From contig NZ_JAOBTQ010000001.1 of the NCBI RefSeq assembly GCF_033366695.1, positions 6,758,001 to 6,822,000 on the forward strand: a stretch of 64,000 bases of DNA, read 5' to 3'. Both the position numbers and the translations under genes were made by a program. Origin of the DNA: Streptomyces sp. SCL15-4 (lineage in GTDB: Bacteria; Actinomycetota; Actinomycetes; Streptomycetales; Streptomycetaceae). The notes beneath the pieces were generated by a model. The model was not told where the DNA came from and did not search any database. It was given only the letters and a program-made list of their open reading frames with translations. Shown here piece after piece: positions 38,870 to 49,618 of this stretch (its first letter is position 1; every line of letters starts with the position of its first letter).

Positions 38870-40540
38870 ATGACTGAGTATGGCCGGGGCCCGGGCTCCG
38901 AACCGTGGAATCCGGAGGACCCGTTGTCCGGGGACGGCGGATGGGGAGGACAGCAGGCCCAGGAGGGTTCGCAGTCCCCCTACGGCGGCCAGCCGCAGCA
39001 CCATCCGCAGGCGCCGCGGTACGGCGACTGGAACGAGGGACAGCAGCCCGGGTACGACGCGCAGCACCACCCCCGGCACGACGGTCAGTACCCCCCGCAC
39101 CACGACGACCCGCAGCGGTACGACCAGCAGTTCGCCGGCCACGCCCAGCACCAGTTCCACCAGGGCGGCTGGGACGCGACCGGCACCCACGGCCATGTGC
39201 CCTACGCCGCCGACCCCGGCGACCCCTACGGCCAGCAGCCCGTGGCCTACGGCGCGGAGCAGCCCGACCTCTACCCCACCGAGGACGCCTACCCGCCGCC
39301 GGAGCCGCCCGGCCGCAGACGCCCCGAGCCGGAGCCGGCGGACGAGGAGGAGAGCGTCCTCGCCGGGCGCGACGGCGAGGACGGCGACGGCGGCGAGGAG
39401 CACGAGCTCCAGGGCCGGCGGGAGCGGCGCGGCAAGGGCCGCAAGCCGGTCAAGCCCAGGAAGCGGCGCACCGGCTGCGCCTGCATGGTGGTCGTCCTGG
39501 TGTTCGGCGGCGGCCTCGGCGGGGTCGGGTATTTCGGGTACCAGTTCTACCAAAATCGTTTCGGCGCGGCTCCGGACTACGCGGGCGACGGCACCGGCCA
39601 GACCGTCACCGTCGAGATCCCCAAGGGCGCGGGCGGCTGGGAGATCGGCCGCCGGCTGAAGGAGGCCGGCGTCGTCAAGAGCGCCGACGCGTTCGTCCAC
39701 GCCCAGACCACGACACCGGGCGGCGACGGCATCCAGGCCGGTGCCTACCTCCTGAAGAAGGAGATGTCCGCCGCCAGCGCCGTCCGGCTGATGATGGACC
39801 CGCGCAGCCAGAACAACGTGATCGTCACTCCCGGTGAGCGCAACACCGACGTCTACGCGGCCATCGACAAGAAGCTGGAACTGTCCAAGGGCGCGACCAG
39901 GAAGCTCGCCGAGAAGCAGTACGCGTCCCTCGGCCTGCCCGCCTGGGCGCGCAACGGCGGCGGCGTCAAGGACCCGCTGGAGGGCTTCCTCTTCCCGGGC
40001 ACCTATCCGGCCGCCAAGGGCATGAAGCCCGACGCCGTCCTCCGGCAGATGGTCGTCCAGGCCAAGCAGAAGTACGCCGCCTACGGCCTCGACGACAAGG
40101 CCAGGGAACTCGGGGTGGAGAACGCCTTCGAACTCGTCACGGTCGCCAGCCTGGTCCAGGCCGAGGGTAAGACGCACGACGACTTCCGCAAGATGGCCGA
40201 GGTGGTCTACAACCGCCTCAAGCCCACCAACACCGAGACCAACCGCAAGCTGCAGTTCGACTCGACGTACAACTACGCCAAGGGCACGAGCAACATCCAC
40301 ATCTCCGAGAAGGAGATCAACAGCGACCCGAGCCCGTACAACACGTACCGGCACCCGGGGCTTCCGCCCGGCCCGATCGGCAACCCCGGCGAGGACGCGC
40401 TGAAGGCCACGCTGAACCCGACCCACGACGGCTGGGTCTATTTCGTGGCGACCGACGGTATGAGCAATACCGAATTCGCCAAGACGTACGCGGAATTCCT
40501 AGAACTCAGGGACAAGTTCAATGCCAACACGGGCAACTGA
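38870..40540 (+). CDS. mltG: Endolytic murein transglycosylase MltG (YceG-like)
   Basis: This 556-residue bitopic membrane protein cleaves nascent peptidoglycan glycan strands. A long cytosolic tail (about 1-200) is rich in Gln, His, Pro and Gly, then acidic, then basic. One transmembrane helix lies at about 203-227, followed by a LysM-like region and the YceG catalytic domain with Glu432 in Q-AEGKT, N-RLKPTNTETNRKLQFDSTYNYA-type substrate cleft sequence and R-HPGLPPGPIGNPG. The tail is far longer than in E. coli MltG. The ATG at 38870 has AGGGG close upstream. Its 3' end overlaps aroE by 20 nt. Confidence 0.93.
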   Translation: MTEYGRGPGSEPWNPEDPLSGDGGWGGQQAQEGSQSPYGGQPQHHPQAPRYGDWNEGQQPGYDAQHHPRHDGQYPPHHDDPQRYDQQFAGHAQHQFHQGGWDATGTHGHVPYAADPGDPYGQQPVAYGAEQPDLYPTEDAYPPPEPPGRRRPEPEPADEEESVLAGRDGEDGDGGEEHELQGRRERRGKGRKPVKPRKRRTGCACMVVVLVFGGGLGGVGYFGYQFYQNRFGAAPDYAGDGTGQTVTVEIPKGAGGWEIGRRLKEAGVVKSADAFVHAQTTTPGGDGIQAGAYLLKKEMSAASAVRLMMDPRSQNNVIVTPGERNTDVYAAIDKKLELSKGATRKLAEKQYASLGLPAWARNGGGVKDPLEGFLFPGTYPAAKGMKPDAVLRQMVVQAKQKYAAYGLDDKARELGVENAFELVTVASLVQAEGKTHDDFRKMAEVVYNRLKPTNTETNRKLQFDSTYNYAKGTSNIHISEKEINSDPSPYNTYRHPGLPPGPIGNPGEDALKATLNPTHDGWVYFVATDGMSNTEFAKTYAEFLELRDKFNANTGN

Positions 40541-41360
40541 CGGCCGTCGTGCCGCCGTGCTCGGCTCTCCGATCGCACACTCCCTCTCCCCGGTGCTGCA
40601 CCGGGCGGCGTACGAGGCGGCCGGGCTCACCGGCTGGTCGTACGACGGCTTCGACGTCGACGAGGCCGCGCTGCCCGGCTTCCTGGACCGGCTCGGGCCC
40701 GAGTGGGCCGGGCTGTCGCTGACCATGCCGCTGAAACGGGCGGTCATCCCGCTGCTGGACGAGGTCAGCGACACCGCCGCCTCGGTCGACGCGGTCAACA
40801 CCCTGGTCTTCACCGAGGACGGACGCCGGATCGGCGACAACACCGACATCCCGGGCATGGTGGCCGCGCTGGGCGAGCACGGCATCAAGGAGGTCGGCTC
40901 CGCCGCGATCCTCGGGGCCGGCGCCACCGCCTCCTCCGCGCTCGCCGCGCTCGCCCGGATCTGCACCGGCGAGGTCGTCGCCTACGTGCGCAGCGAGGCC
41001 CGCGCCGCCGAGATGCGGCAATGGGGCGAACGGCTCGACGTGGAGGTCCGCACGGCCGACTGGTCCGACGCCGCCGAGGCGCTGCGGGCGCCGCTGGTGA
41101 TCGCCACCACGCCCGCCGGGACCACCGATGCGCTCGCCACGGCCGTGCCCGAACGCCCCGCCACCCTCTTCGACGTGCTCTACGACCCCTGGCCCACCGA
41201 ACTGGCGGCCCGCTGGTCCATGTTCGGCGGCGCCGTGGTCGGCGGCCTCGACCTGCTGGTCCACCAGGCCGTGCTCCAGTTCGAGCAGATGACCGGGCAG
41301 ATCCCGGGCCCGGTGGACGCCATGCGGCAGGCCGGCGAGAAGGCGCTCGCCGCCCGCTGA
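40521..41360 (+). CDS. aroE: Shikimate dehydrogenase
   Basis: This 279-residue NADPH-dependent enzyme reduces 3-dehydroshikimate. The shikimate-binding residues are in S-PIAHSLSPVLH, the catalytic lysine is in M-PLKRAVIP, Asp is in N-TDIPGM, and the nucleotide-binding loop is G-AGATASSA. The ATG at 40521 overlaps the end of mltG by 20 nt and follows AGGGA. It is the first of four shikimate-pathway genes here. Confidence 0.95.
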   Translation: MPTRATDGRRAAVLGSPIAHSLSPVLHRAAYEAAGLTGWSYDGFDVDEAALPGFLDRLGPEWAGLSLTMPLKRAVIPLLDEVSDTAASVDAVNTLVFTEDGRRIGDNTDIPGMVAALGEHGIKEVGSAAILGAGATASSALAALARICTGEVVAYVRSEARAAEMRQWGERLDVEVRTADWSDAAEALRAPLVIATTPAGTTDALATAVPERPATLFDVLYDPWPTELAARWSMFGGAVVGGLDLLVHQAVLQFEQMTGQIPGPVDAMRQAGEKALAAR

Positions 41361-41522
41361 CGGCCCCGCACGCGTCCGCCTGCTGGACCGGCGGCCGTCC
41401 TCCGCCCGCGGACGTGGGAGGATCGGAGGCGGCGTGCCGGGGTCGCGCACCCGGAGACGCCGTCGCCGTACGCGAGGACGCGTGCGCCGGGCAGTACCGG
41501 GCGCGAGCACTGAGGAGCACCG

Positions 41523-44310
<2,788 letters not shown>

Positions 44311-44363
44311 ATCCCGGACTGTTCCGCCTCGTCCGATTCCCTTCGCGGGCCGGGCACTTCGGG

Positions 44364-44402
44364 CCGTCCCCGGCCGTTTCACCGAACGACGGCCGGGGAC
44401 GG
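44364..44402 (+). terminator. Terminator after the aro operon
   Basis: A 14-bp stem (44364-44377 with 44389-44402) surrounds a loop of about 11 nt, 54 nt after the aroB stop. Confidence 0.75.
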
Positions 44403-44408
44403 TACCGT
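44403..44408 (+). promoter_or_regulatory. Candidate -10 box of the P-loop protein gene (TACCGT)
   Basis: TACCGT directly follows the aro terminator and lies 70 nt before the ATG at 44479. The match is modest. Confidence 0.3.
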
Positions 44409-44478
44409 TCGGTAGGCGGCCGGGGCGTGCTCCTCGCCGCCGGCAGCACAGTGCCTGTACGAGACGGAGTGGCAACGG

Positions 44479-45732
44479 ATGCAGCACGCAGTGGGTTCTC
44501 CGCTGCCGCCGCCCCACCAGCCGGGGCAGGGGCCGCACACCGGCTGGGCATCGGCCCCCCACCAGCCGACCCCTCACCTGCCGGCCGCCCACCCCCAGGG
44601 CCCGCACCCGGCAGCCTCCCGGCAGCCCGCCCCCGTACCCCCGTCACCCCCGGGCTTCCCGACCCCACCGGCCCCACAGCAGCCTCCGGCCTCACATCCG
44701 GCTCCCGCTTCCCAGCAGGCCTCGGCTCCCCACGGGGCCGGCTCTCCGCAGCAGCCTCCGGTCTGTCATCAGCCTTCCGGCCCCCAGCAGCCTTCGGCTT
44801 CCTCCGCGGCCCCGGCTCCGCAGCCACCGCTCTCTCATCCGGCTCCTGGTTCCCAACAGCCTCCGGCTTCTCATGCGGCTCATGCTCCGCAGCAGCCTCC
44901 GGTCTCTCCGGCTCCCGGTCCCCAGCAGCCTCCCGTCTCTCATCGGACGCCGGTTCCGCAGCAGCCGCCGTCCTCCCACCCGGCCCCGGTTCCGCACCCC
45001 CCGGCCTCCCACCCGGCCCCGCCGCAGCCCCCGGCCCCCGCCGGCCCGCCGCCCGCGCAGCATCCCGCGGCACCGCCGGCCCCCGGCGTCACCGGGCACG
45101 TGCCGCTGCCGTCCGGCGGCCCGGTCGGCGCCCCCGCGGCGCCGCCCGCCACGGCCCCGGCCCCGGACCCGGCGGCCGTCACGCTCGCCGTCCTCCTCAT
45201 CGGCCCGGCCGGCGCGGGCAAGACCAGCGTCGCCAGGTACTGGGCGGACCACCGGCGCGTCCCCACGGCCCACATCAGCCTGGACGACGTACGCGAGTGG
45301 GTCCGTTCCGGCTTCGCCGACCCCCAGTCCGGCTGGAACGAGAACGCGGAGGCCCAGTACCGCCTGGCCCGCCGCACCTGCGGCTTCGCCGCCCGGAACT
45401 TCCTGGCCAACGGCATCTCCTGCATCCTGGACGACGCCGTCTTCCCGGACCGTCCGGTCGTGGGCCTCGGCGGCTGGAAGCGGCACGTGGGCCCCGGCCT
45501 GCTCCCGGTGGTCCTGCTCCCGGGCCTGGACATCGTCCTGGAGCGCAACGCCGAACGCACCGGCAACCGCCGCCTCACCGACGAGGAGGTGGCCCGCATC
45601 CACGGCCGCATGGCCGGCTGGTACGGCTCGGGCCTCCCGATCATCGACAACTCCCAGCTGGACGTTCCCGGGACGGCCCGTGTACTGGACGAGGTCCTGG
45701 CGCGCGCGATAGCGAGTCCGCCGAGCTGGTAG
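44479..45732 (+). CDS. Proline-rich P-loop NTPase/kinase-like protein
   Basis: This 417-residue protein is two parts. Residues 1 to about 230 are a low-complexity Pro/Gln/Ala/Ser/His tail built on degenerate repeats of Q-QPP(A/V)SHPAP. Residues from about 235 form a compact P-loop domain with Walker A G-PAGAGKTS. It then has D-DVREWVRSG, W-NENAEAQYRLA, I-LDDAVFPDR and E-RNAERTGNRRL, a pattern like small ATP-dependent kinases (AAA_33/zeta-like). The substrate is unknown. The ATG at 44479 follows CGGAG. It sits between aroB and the M24 gene, with its own upstream terminator and likely promoter. Confidence 0.78.
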   Translation: MQHAVGSPLPPPHQPGQGPHTGWASAPHQPTPHLPAAHPQGPHPAASRQPAPVPPSPPGFPTPPAPQQPPASHPAPASQQASAPHGAGSPQQPPVCHQPSGPQQPSASSAAPAPQPPLSHPAPGSQQPPASHAAHAPQQPPVSPAPGPQQPPVSHRTPVPQQPPSSHPAPVPHPPASHPAPPQPPAPAGPPPAQHPAAPPAPGVTGHVPLPSGGPVGAPAAPPATAPAPDPAAVTLAVLLIGPAGAGKTSVARYWADHRRVPTAHISLDDVREWVRSGFADPQSGWNENAEAQYRLARRTCGFAARNFLANGISCILDDAVFPDRPVVGLGGWKRHVGPGLLPVVLLPGLDIVLERNAERTGNRRLTDEEVARIHGRMAGWYGSGLPIIDNSQLDVPGTARVLDEVLARAIASPPSW

Positions 45733-45785
45733 GCGGGCAAACCCCACTCGGCCCCCCTCAATCGGCACAACTCGGACAAAACTCC

Positions 45786-45791
45786 TACGCT
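45786..45791 (+). promoter_or_regulatory. -10 box TACGCT, leaderless start of the M24 gene
   Basis: TACGCT is followed by six nt and the ATG at 45798. No Shine-Dalgarno is present. Confidence 0.6.
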
Positions 45792-45797
45792 CATCTC

Positions 45798-46904
45798 ATG
45801 TCAGAGGTGTACGCGACCCGCCGATCCCGGCTGAGGGACCACGTCAACGCGGCCGGCACCGCGGCAGCGCTCGTCACCCGCCCGGCCAACGTCCGCTATC
45901 TCGCCGCCGCGGCCCCGCAGGGCTCCGTCCTGCTGCTCGGCAGACGCGAGGACCTCCTGGTGTGCGCCGGCCCGCCGGACGACCGCCCCTACGAAGGCAG
46001 GCCGGACGAGCACCTGCGCCTGCACGTCCTCCCGGCGAGCGGCGGCGACACCGGCGCGGCGGCGGCCGGCCTCGCCGTGGCCCAGGGAGCCGACTCCCTG
46101 GCCGTCGAGGAACACCACCTCACCGTGGCCCGCCACCGAGCCCTCGGCTCGGCCGCCCCGGCGCTGCGCCTCACCGACCTGGACACAGCGGTCGAGCAGC
46201 TGAGGGTGGTCAAGGACGAGGAGGAGATCTCCTGCCTCCGCATCGGCGCCGAGATCGCCGACCAGGCCCTCGGCGAGCTGCTGGAGTCCATCCTGGTCGG
46301 CCGCACCGAACGGCACCTCGCGCTGGAGCTGGAGCGGCGCCTGGTCGACCACGGGGCCGACGGCCCGGCCTTCCCGACCTCCGTGGCGACGGGACCGCAC
46401 GCCGGCCGCCGCGGTCACCGCCCCACCGACCGGCGGGTGGAGGAGGGCGACTTCCTCTCCGTGTGCCTGGGCGCCACCTACCGCGGCTACCGGTGCGAGA
46501 TCGGCCGCACCTTCGTCATCGGCACCTCGCCCGCCGACTGGCAGATCGAGCTGTACGACCTCGTCTTCGCCGCCCAGCGCGCCGGGCGGGAGTTCCTCGC
46601 ACCCGGAGCCGCCTGCCGCGATGTCGACCGCGCGGCACGCCAGGTGTTGGACTCGGCGGGCTATGCGGAAGCGCTGCCACCGATGACCGGGCACGGCGTG
46701 GGACTCGAAATCGAGGAGGACCCGCAGCTGGCCCCCTCGGCCATGGGTAAACTGGACGCTTGCGTGCCGGTCACCGTCGAACCGGGGGTCCACCTCCCGG
46801 GCCGGGGCGGCGTCCGGATCGATGACACGCTCGTCGTGCGCCCCGAGGCGGACGGCGGACCCGAGCTACTCACCATCACGACCAAGGAGCTGCTCGCGCT
46901 GTAG
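45798..46904 (+). CDS. M24 family peptidase relative (PepQ/aminopeptidase P-like) with altered metal ligands
   Basis: This 368-residue protein has the creatinase-like N-terminal domain and the pita-bread C-terminal domain of M24 peptidases. Its place before efp matches mycobacterial pepQ. The canonical metal set Asp-Asp-His-Glu-Glu is changed: the first Asp (in V-DLGA of homologues) is Cys223, the second (S-DxTRT) is Glu234, the third ligand His299 is kept, Glu328 in V-EPG is kept, and the last Glu (R-IEDT) is Asp342. The usual HE after the glycine-rich loop reads E-E at 306-307. It may have altered activity or none. The ATG is set by the -10 box six nt upstream. Confidence 0.85.
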   Translation: MSEVYATRRSRLRDHVNAAGTAAALVTRPANVRYLAAAAPQGSVLLLGRREDLLVCAGPPDDRPYEGRPDEHLRLHVLPASGGDTGAAAAGLAVAQGADSLAVEEHHLTVARHRALGSAAPALRLTDLDTAVEQLRVVKDEEEISCLRIGAEIADQALGELLESILVGRTERHLALELERRLVDHGADGPAFPTSVATGPHAGRRGHRPTDRRVEEGDFLSVCLGATYRGYRCEIGRTFVIGTSPADWQIELYDLVFAAQRAGREFLAPGAACRDVDRAARQVLDSAGYAEALPPMTGHGVGLEIEEDPQLAPSAMGKLDACVPVTVEPGVHLPGRGGVRIDDTLVVRPEADGGPELLTITTKELLAL

Positions 46905-46948
46905 CGCGTGTCCCGGGGTCGTACGTCAGTCCAGGAGATTCCGCAACC

Positions 46949-47515
46949 GTGGCTTCCACGAACGACCTCAAGAACGGCCTGGTGCTCAAGCTCGAAGGCG
47001 GCCAGCTCTGGTCCGTCGTCGAGTTCCAGCACGTCAAGCCCGGCAAGGGCCCGGCCTTCGTGCGCACCAAGCTCAAGAACGTGCTCTCCGGCAAGGTCGT
47101 GGACAAGACCTTCAACGCCGGCGTCAAGGTCGAGACGGCCACTGTCGACAAGCGCGACATGCAGTTCTCGTACATGGACGGCGACTACTTCGTCTTCATG
47201 GACATGGAGACCTACGACCAGCTGATGGTCGACCGCAAGGCCGTCGGCGACGCCGCCCACTTCCTCATCGAGGGCTTCACCGCCACCGTCGCCCAGCACG
47301 AGGGCGAGGTGCTCTTCGTCGAGCTGCCGGCCGCCGTCGAGCTGACCGTCGCCGAGACCGAGCCGGGCGTCCAGGGCGACCGCTCCACCGGTGGCACCAA
47401 GCCCGCCACCCTGGAGACCGGCCACCAGATCCAGGTCCCGCTCTTCATCACCACCGGTGAGAAGATCAAGGTCGACACCCGCACCAGCGACTACCTCGGC
47501 CGGGTGAACAGCTAA
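46949..47515 (+). CDS. efp: Translation elongation factor P
   Basis: This 188-residue factor relieves ribosome stalling at polyproline stretches. It has the three beta-barrel domains, ending in the [17 protein letters not shown] signature. The tip loop that enters the peptidyl transferase centre reads P-GKGP at 31-35, the palindromic loop known from an actinobacterial EF-P class that works without the lysine modification used in E. coli. The GTG at 46949 follows AGGAGA at ten nt. nusB begins two bp after the stop. Confidence 0.97.
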   Translation: MASTNDLKNGLVLKLEGGQLWSVVEFQHVKPGKGPAFVRTKLKNVLSGKVVDKTFNAGVKVETATVDKRDMQFSYMDGDYFVFMDMETYDQLMVDRKAVGDAAHFLIEGFTATVAQHEGEVLFVELPAAVELTVAETEPGVQGDRSTGGTKPATLETGHQIQVPLFITTGEKIKVDTRTSDYLGRVNS

Positions 47516-47517
47516 CC

Positions 47518-47946
47518 GTGGCTGCCCGCAACACGGCCCGCAAGCGCGCCTTCCAGATCCTCTTCGAGGGCGACCAGCGCGACACCGACGTCCTGACGGT
47601 CCTCGCGGACTGGATCCGGCTCTCCCGGTCCGACACCCGGCAGCCGCCGGTCAGCGAGTACACGATGCAGCTGGTCGAGGGCTACGCCGAGTACGCGCGG
47701 CGGATCGACGAGCTGATCGCCCAGTACGCGGTGGGATGGACGCTCGACCGGATGCCGGTCGTGGACCGCAACATCCTGCGGCTGGGCGCGTACGAGCTGA
47801 TCTGGGTCGACGAGACTCCGGACGCCGTCGTCCTGGACGAGATGGTGCAGCTGGCGAAGGAGTTCTCCACCGACGAGTCGCCGTCCTTCGTCAACGGCCT
47901 GCTGGGCCGGCTGAAGGAACTCAAGCCGACGCTGCGTCGCGCTTAG
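47518..47946 (+). CDS. nusB: Transcription antitermination factor NusB
   Basis: This 142-residue all-helical protein binds boxA RNA with S10 in antitermination of rRNA operons. The R-KRAFQILFEGDQR opening and the D-RMPVVDRNILRLGAYEL motif are typical, as is the C-terminal F-VNGLLGRL. The GTG at 47518 is two bp after the efp stop and has no strong site of its own, so it is coupled to efp. It converges on bldD. Confidence 0.95.
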   Translation: MAARNTARKRAFQILFEGDQRDTDVLTVLADWIRLSRSDTRQPPVSEYTMQLVEGYAEYARRIDELIAQYAVGWTLDRMPVVDRNILRLGAYELIWVDETPDAVVLDEMVQLAKEFSTDESPSFVNGLLGRLKELKPTLRRA

Positions 47947-48115
47947 CCGACAGCGACAAGGGGCGCCGTGGGACCGCGGCAGCCGGACGGCCTCAGGGCC
48001 GCTCCCGGCTGCTCACGCGGTCCCCGCGCCCCTTTCGGCGTATGCGCCGGCGCCGGCCACGAAGCGAGCCGAGCGGCGGCCCCGCGCCCGAACCGGCCCG
48101 AACGGTCGTGAAAAC

Positions 48116-48161
48116 GCCGCCGGGGTGGCCGGAACCGTATGGTTCCGGCCACCCCGGCGGC
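48116..48161. terminator. Perfect 21-bp bidirectional terminator between nusB and bldD
   Basis: Twenty-one consecutive base pairs (48116-48136 with 48141-48161) close a GTAT loop. It lies between the convergent stops at 47946 and 48190 and is the strongest hairpin in the window. The rest of the roughly 240-bp gap shows no gene. Confidence 0.9.
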
Positions 48162-48189
48162 ACGTTTCTGCTCGAATATGGCCGGTTGG

Positions 48190-48693
48190 CTACGCCTCTT
48201 CGTGCGTGGCCACCGCGCGCCGCGCGTCCGCGTCCAGCACGCCCCAGCTGATCAGCTGCTCGGTGAGGACCGAGGGCGACTGGTCGTAGATGACGGCGAG
48301 TGTGCGCAGGTCGTCCTGGCGGATGGAGAGCACCTTGCCGTTGTAGTCACCGCGCTGGGACTGGATCGTCGCCGCGTAGCGCTGCAGGGGGCCCGCCTTC
48401 TCGGCCGGCACGGTGGCCAGCCGCTCCAGGTCCAGGACCAGCTTCGGCGGCGGCTCGGCGGCGCCGCCCGGCGTGGTGCCCGGCAGGAGCTCCTGCACCG
48501 GAACGCCATAGAAATCGGCCAGCTCGGCGAGGCGCTGCACGGTCACGGCACGGTCGCCGCGCTCGTACGAACCCACCACCACGGCCTTCCAGCGACCCTG
48601 GGACTTCTCCTCGACACCGTGGAGGGAAAGGCCCTGCTGGGTGCGGATGGCCCGGAGCTTGGCCCCGAGCTGTTTGGCGTATTCGCTGGACAT
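48190..48693 (-). CDS. bldD: Developmental regulator BldD
   Basis: This 167-residue master repressor of Streptomyces development has an N-terminal XRE helix-turn-helix (about 6-70). Its C-terminal domain binds tetrameric cyclic di-GMP through R-GD (Arg114, Asp116) and R-QDD (Arg125, Asp128), all present at the published positions. Binding of c-di-GMP dimerises the protein so that it silences sporulation genes during vegetative growth. The ATG at 48693 follows GGGGAG. A candidate BldD operator lies about 60 bp upstream, consistent with known autorepression. It diverges from the pyr operon. Confidence 0.98.
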   Translation of the reverse strand: MSSEYAKQLGAKLRAIRTQQGLSLHGVEEKSQGRWKAVVVGSYERGDRAVTVQRLAELADFYGVPVQELLPGTTPGGAAEPPPKLVLDLERLATVPAEKAGPLQRYAATIQSQRGDYNGKVLSIRQDDLRTLAVIYDQSPSVLTEQLISWGVLDADARRAVATHEEA

Positions 48694-48748
48694 ATAGCTC
48701 CCCGGACACTGTGTCGACGCGACCGGACTGTCTTCCCGCCGCGCGGCT

Positions 48749-48769
48749 GGTAACTCACTGTGAGGTTAC
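48749..48769. promoter_or_regulatory. Candidate BldD operator (autoregulatory)
   Basis: The minus strand reads AGTGAGTTACC at 48759-48749, one change from the AGTGA...TCACC type BldD site, nested in the perfect inverted repeat CTCAC-T-GTGAG (48754-48764). BldD is known to repress its own gene. Confidence 0.55.
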
Positions 48770-48910
48770 GCAGCGTGACTCTCCTGCGTCAAGCCGAATG
48801 GTCCACACCGACGCTTCCGTGGCAGCGGAGGCCGATTAGGCCAAGGGGGTGACAGAAGGCCGTCGGGCGACCTGCTACGGTGGATGGCGCAATTCCGACG
48901 TCCTTTAAGG

Positions 48911-48936
48911 TCCGTCCCGTGAGGCGGAGAAGGAGG
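48911..48936 (+). promoter_or_regulatory. PyrR-binding loop next to the pyrR Shine-Dalgarno
   Basis: The leader contains UCCCGUGAGGC (48915-48925), matching the PyrR recognition loop UCCnGnGAGGy, within a small stem starting at 48911. The Shine-Dalgarno AAGGAGG (48930-48936) begins five nt later and can pair with UCCUU at 48901-48905. In mycobacteria PyrR blocks translation in this way; the same is inferred here. Confidence 0.75.
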
Positions 48937-48946
48937 TCCGTTTCGT

Positions 48947-49528
48947 ATGGACACGCACGACACTTCCGTGCACCCGCAAGCGTCCGATGCCCGGCCCGTG
49001 CTCGAAGGCCCTGACATCGCGCGGGTGCTGACCCGTATCGCCCACGAGATCGTCGAGCGCGCCAAGGGCGCCGACGACGTGGTGCTCCTCGGCATCCCGA
49101 CCCGGGGCGTCTTCCTCGCCCGGCGGCTCGCCGCCAAGCTGGCGCAGATCACCGACCGCGCGATCCCGGTCGGCTCTCTCGACATCACCATGTACCGCGA
49201 CGACCTGCGCATGCACCCGCCGCGTGCGCTGGCCCGCACCGAGATCCCCGGTGACGGCATCGACGGCAAGCTGGTCGTCCTGGTGGACGACGTGCTCTTC
49301 TCCGGCCGCACCATCCGCGCCGCCCTGGACGCCCTGAACGACATCGGGCGTCCCCGCGCGGTGCAGCTCGCGGTCCTGGTCGACCGGGGTCACCGCGAAC
49401 TGCCGATCCGCGCCGACTACGTCGGCAAGAACCTCCCCACGTCGCTGCGGGAGACGGTCAAGGTCCAGCTCGCCGAGGAGGACGGTCGCGACACCGTGCT
49501 GCTCGGTGCGAAGCCGGAACCTCAGTAG
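48947..49528 (+). CDS. pyrR: Pyrimidine operon regulator/uracil phosphoribosyltransferase PyrR
   Basis: This 193-residue protein binds pyr mRNA in a UMP-dependent way and has uracil phosphoribosyltransferase activity. The PRPP loop is [13 protein letters not shown] (about 107-119), preceded by the [11 protein letters not shown] region. Residues contacting RNA follow the Bacillus pattern ([12 protein letters not shown]). The ATG at 48947 has AAGGAGG upstream, beside the PyrR-binding loop, so the protein probably represses its own operon. It is the first gene of pyrR-B-C-x-carA-carB-D-F. Confidence 0.97.
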   Translation: MDTHDTSVHPQASDARPVLEGPDIARVLTRIAHEIVERAKGADDVVLLGIPTRGVFLARRLAAKLAQITDRAIPVGSLDITMYRDDLRMHPPRALARTEIPGDGIDGKLVVLVDDVLFSGRTIRAALDALNDIGRPRAVQLAVLVDRGHRELPIRADYVGKNLPTSLRETVKVQLAEEDGRDTVLLGAKPEPQ

Positions 49529-49618
49529 CACGTCAGGCGCACGGCCGCCCCGGCGTGCCTCCGCACGCGCCTGCCTGCCCGAAATCTCCCGAATGAACTG
49601 CCTTACGGAGCCTGTCAG

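Noticed and set aside
44479..45170. CRISPR or tandem repeat array
   Set aside because: The repeated CAGCAGCCTCCGG-like units are degenerate codons for Q-P-P repeats in a reading frame, not spaced palindromic repeats.
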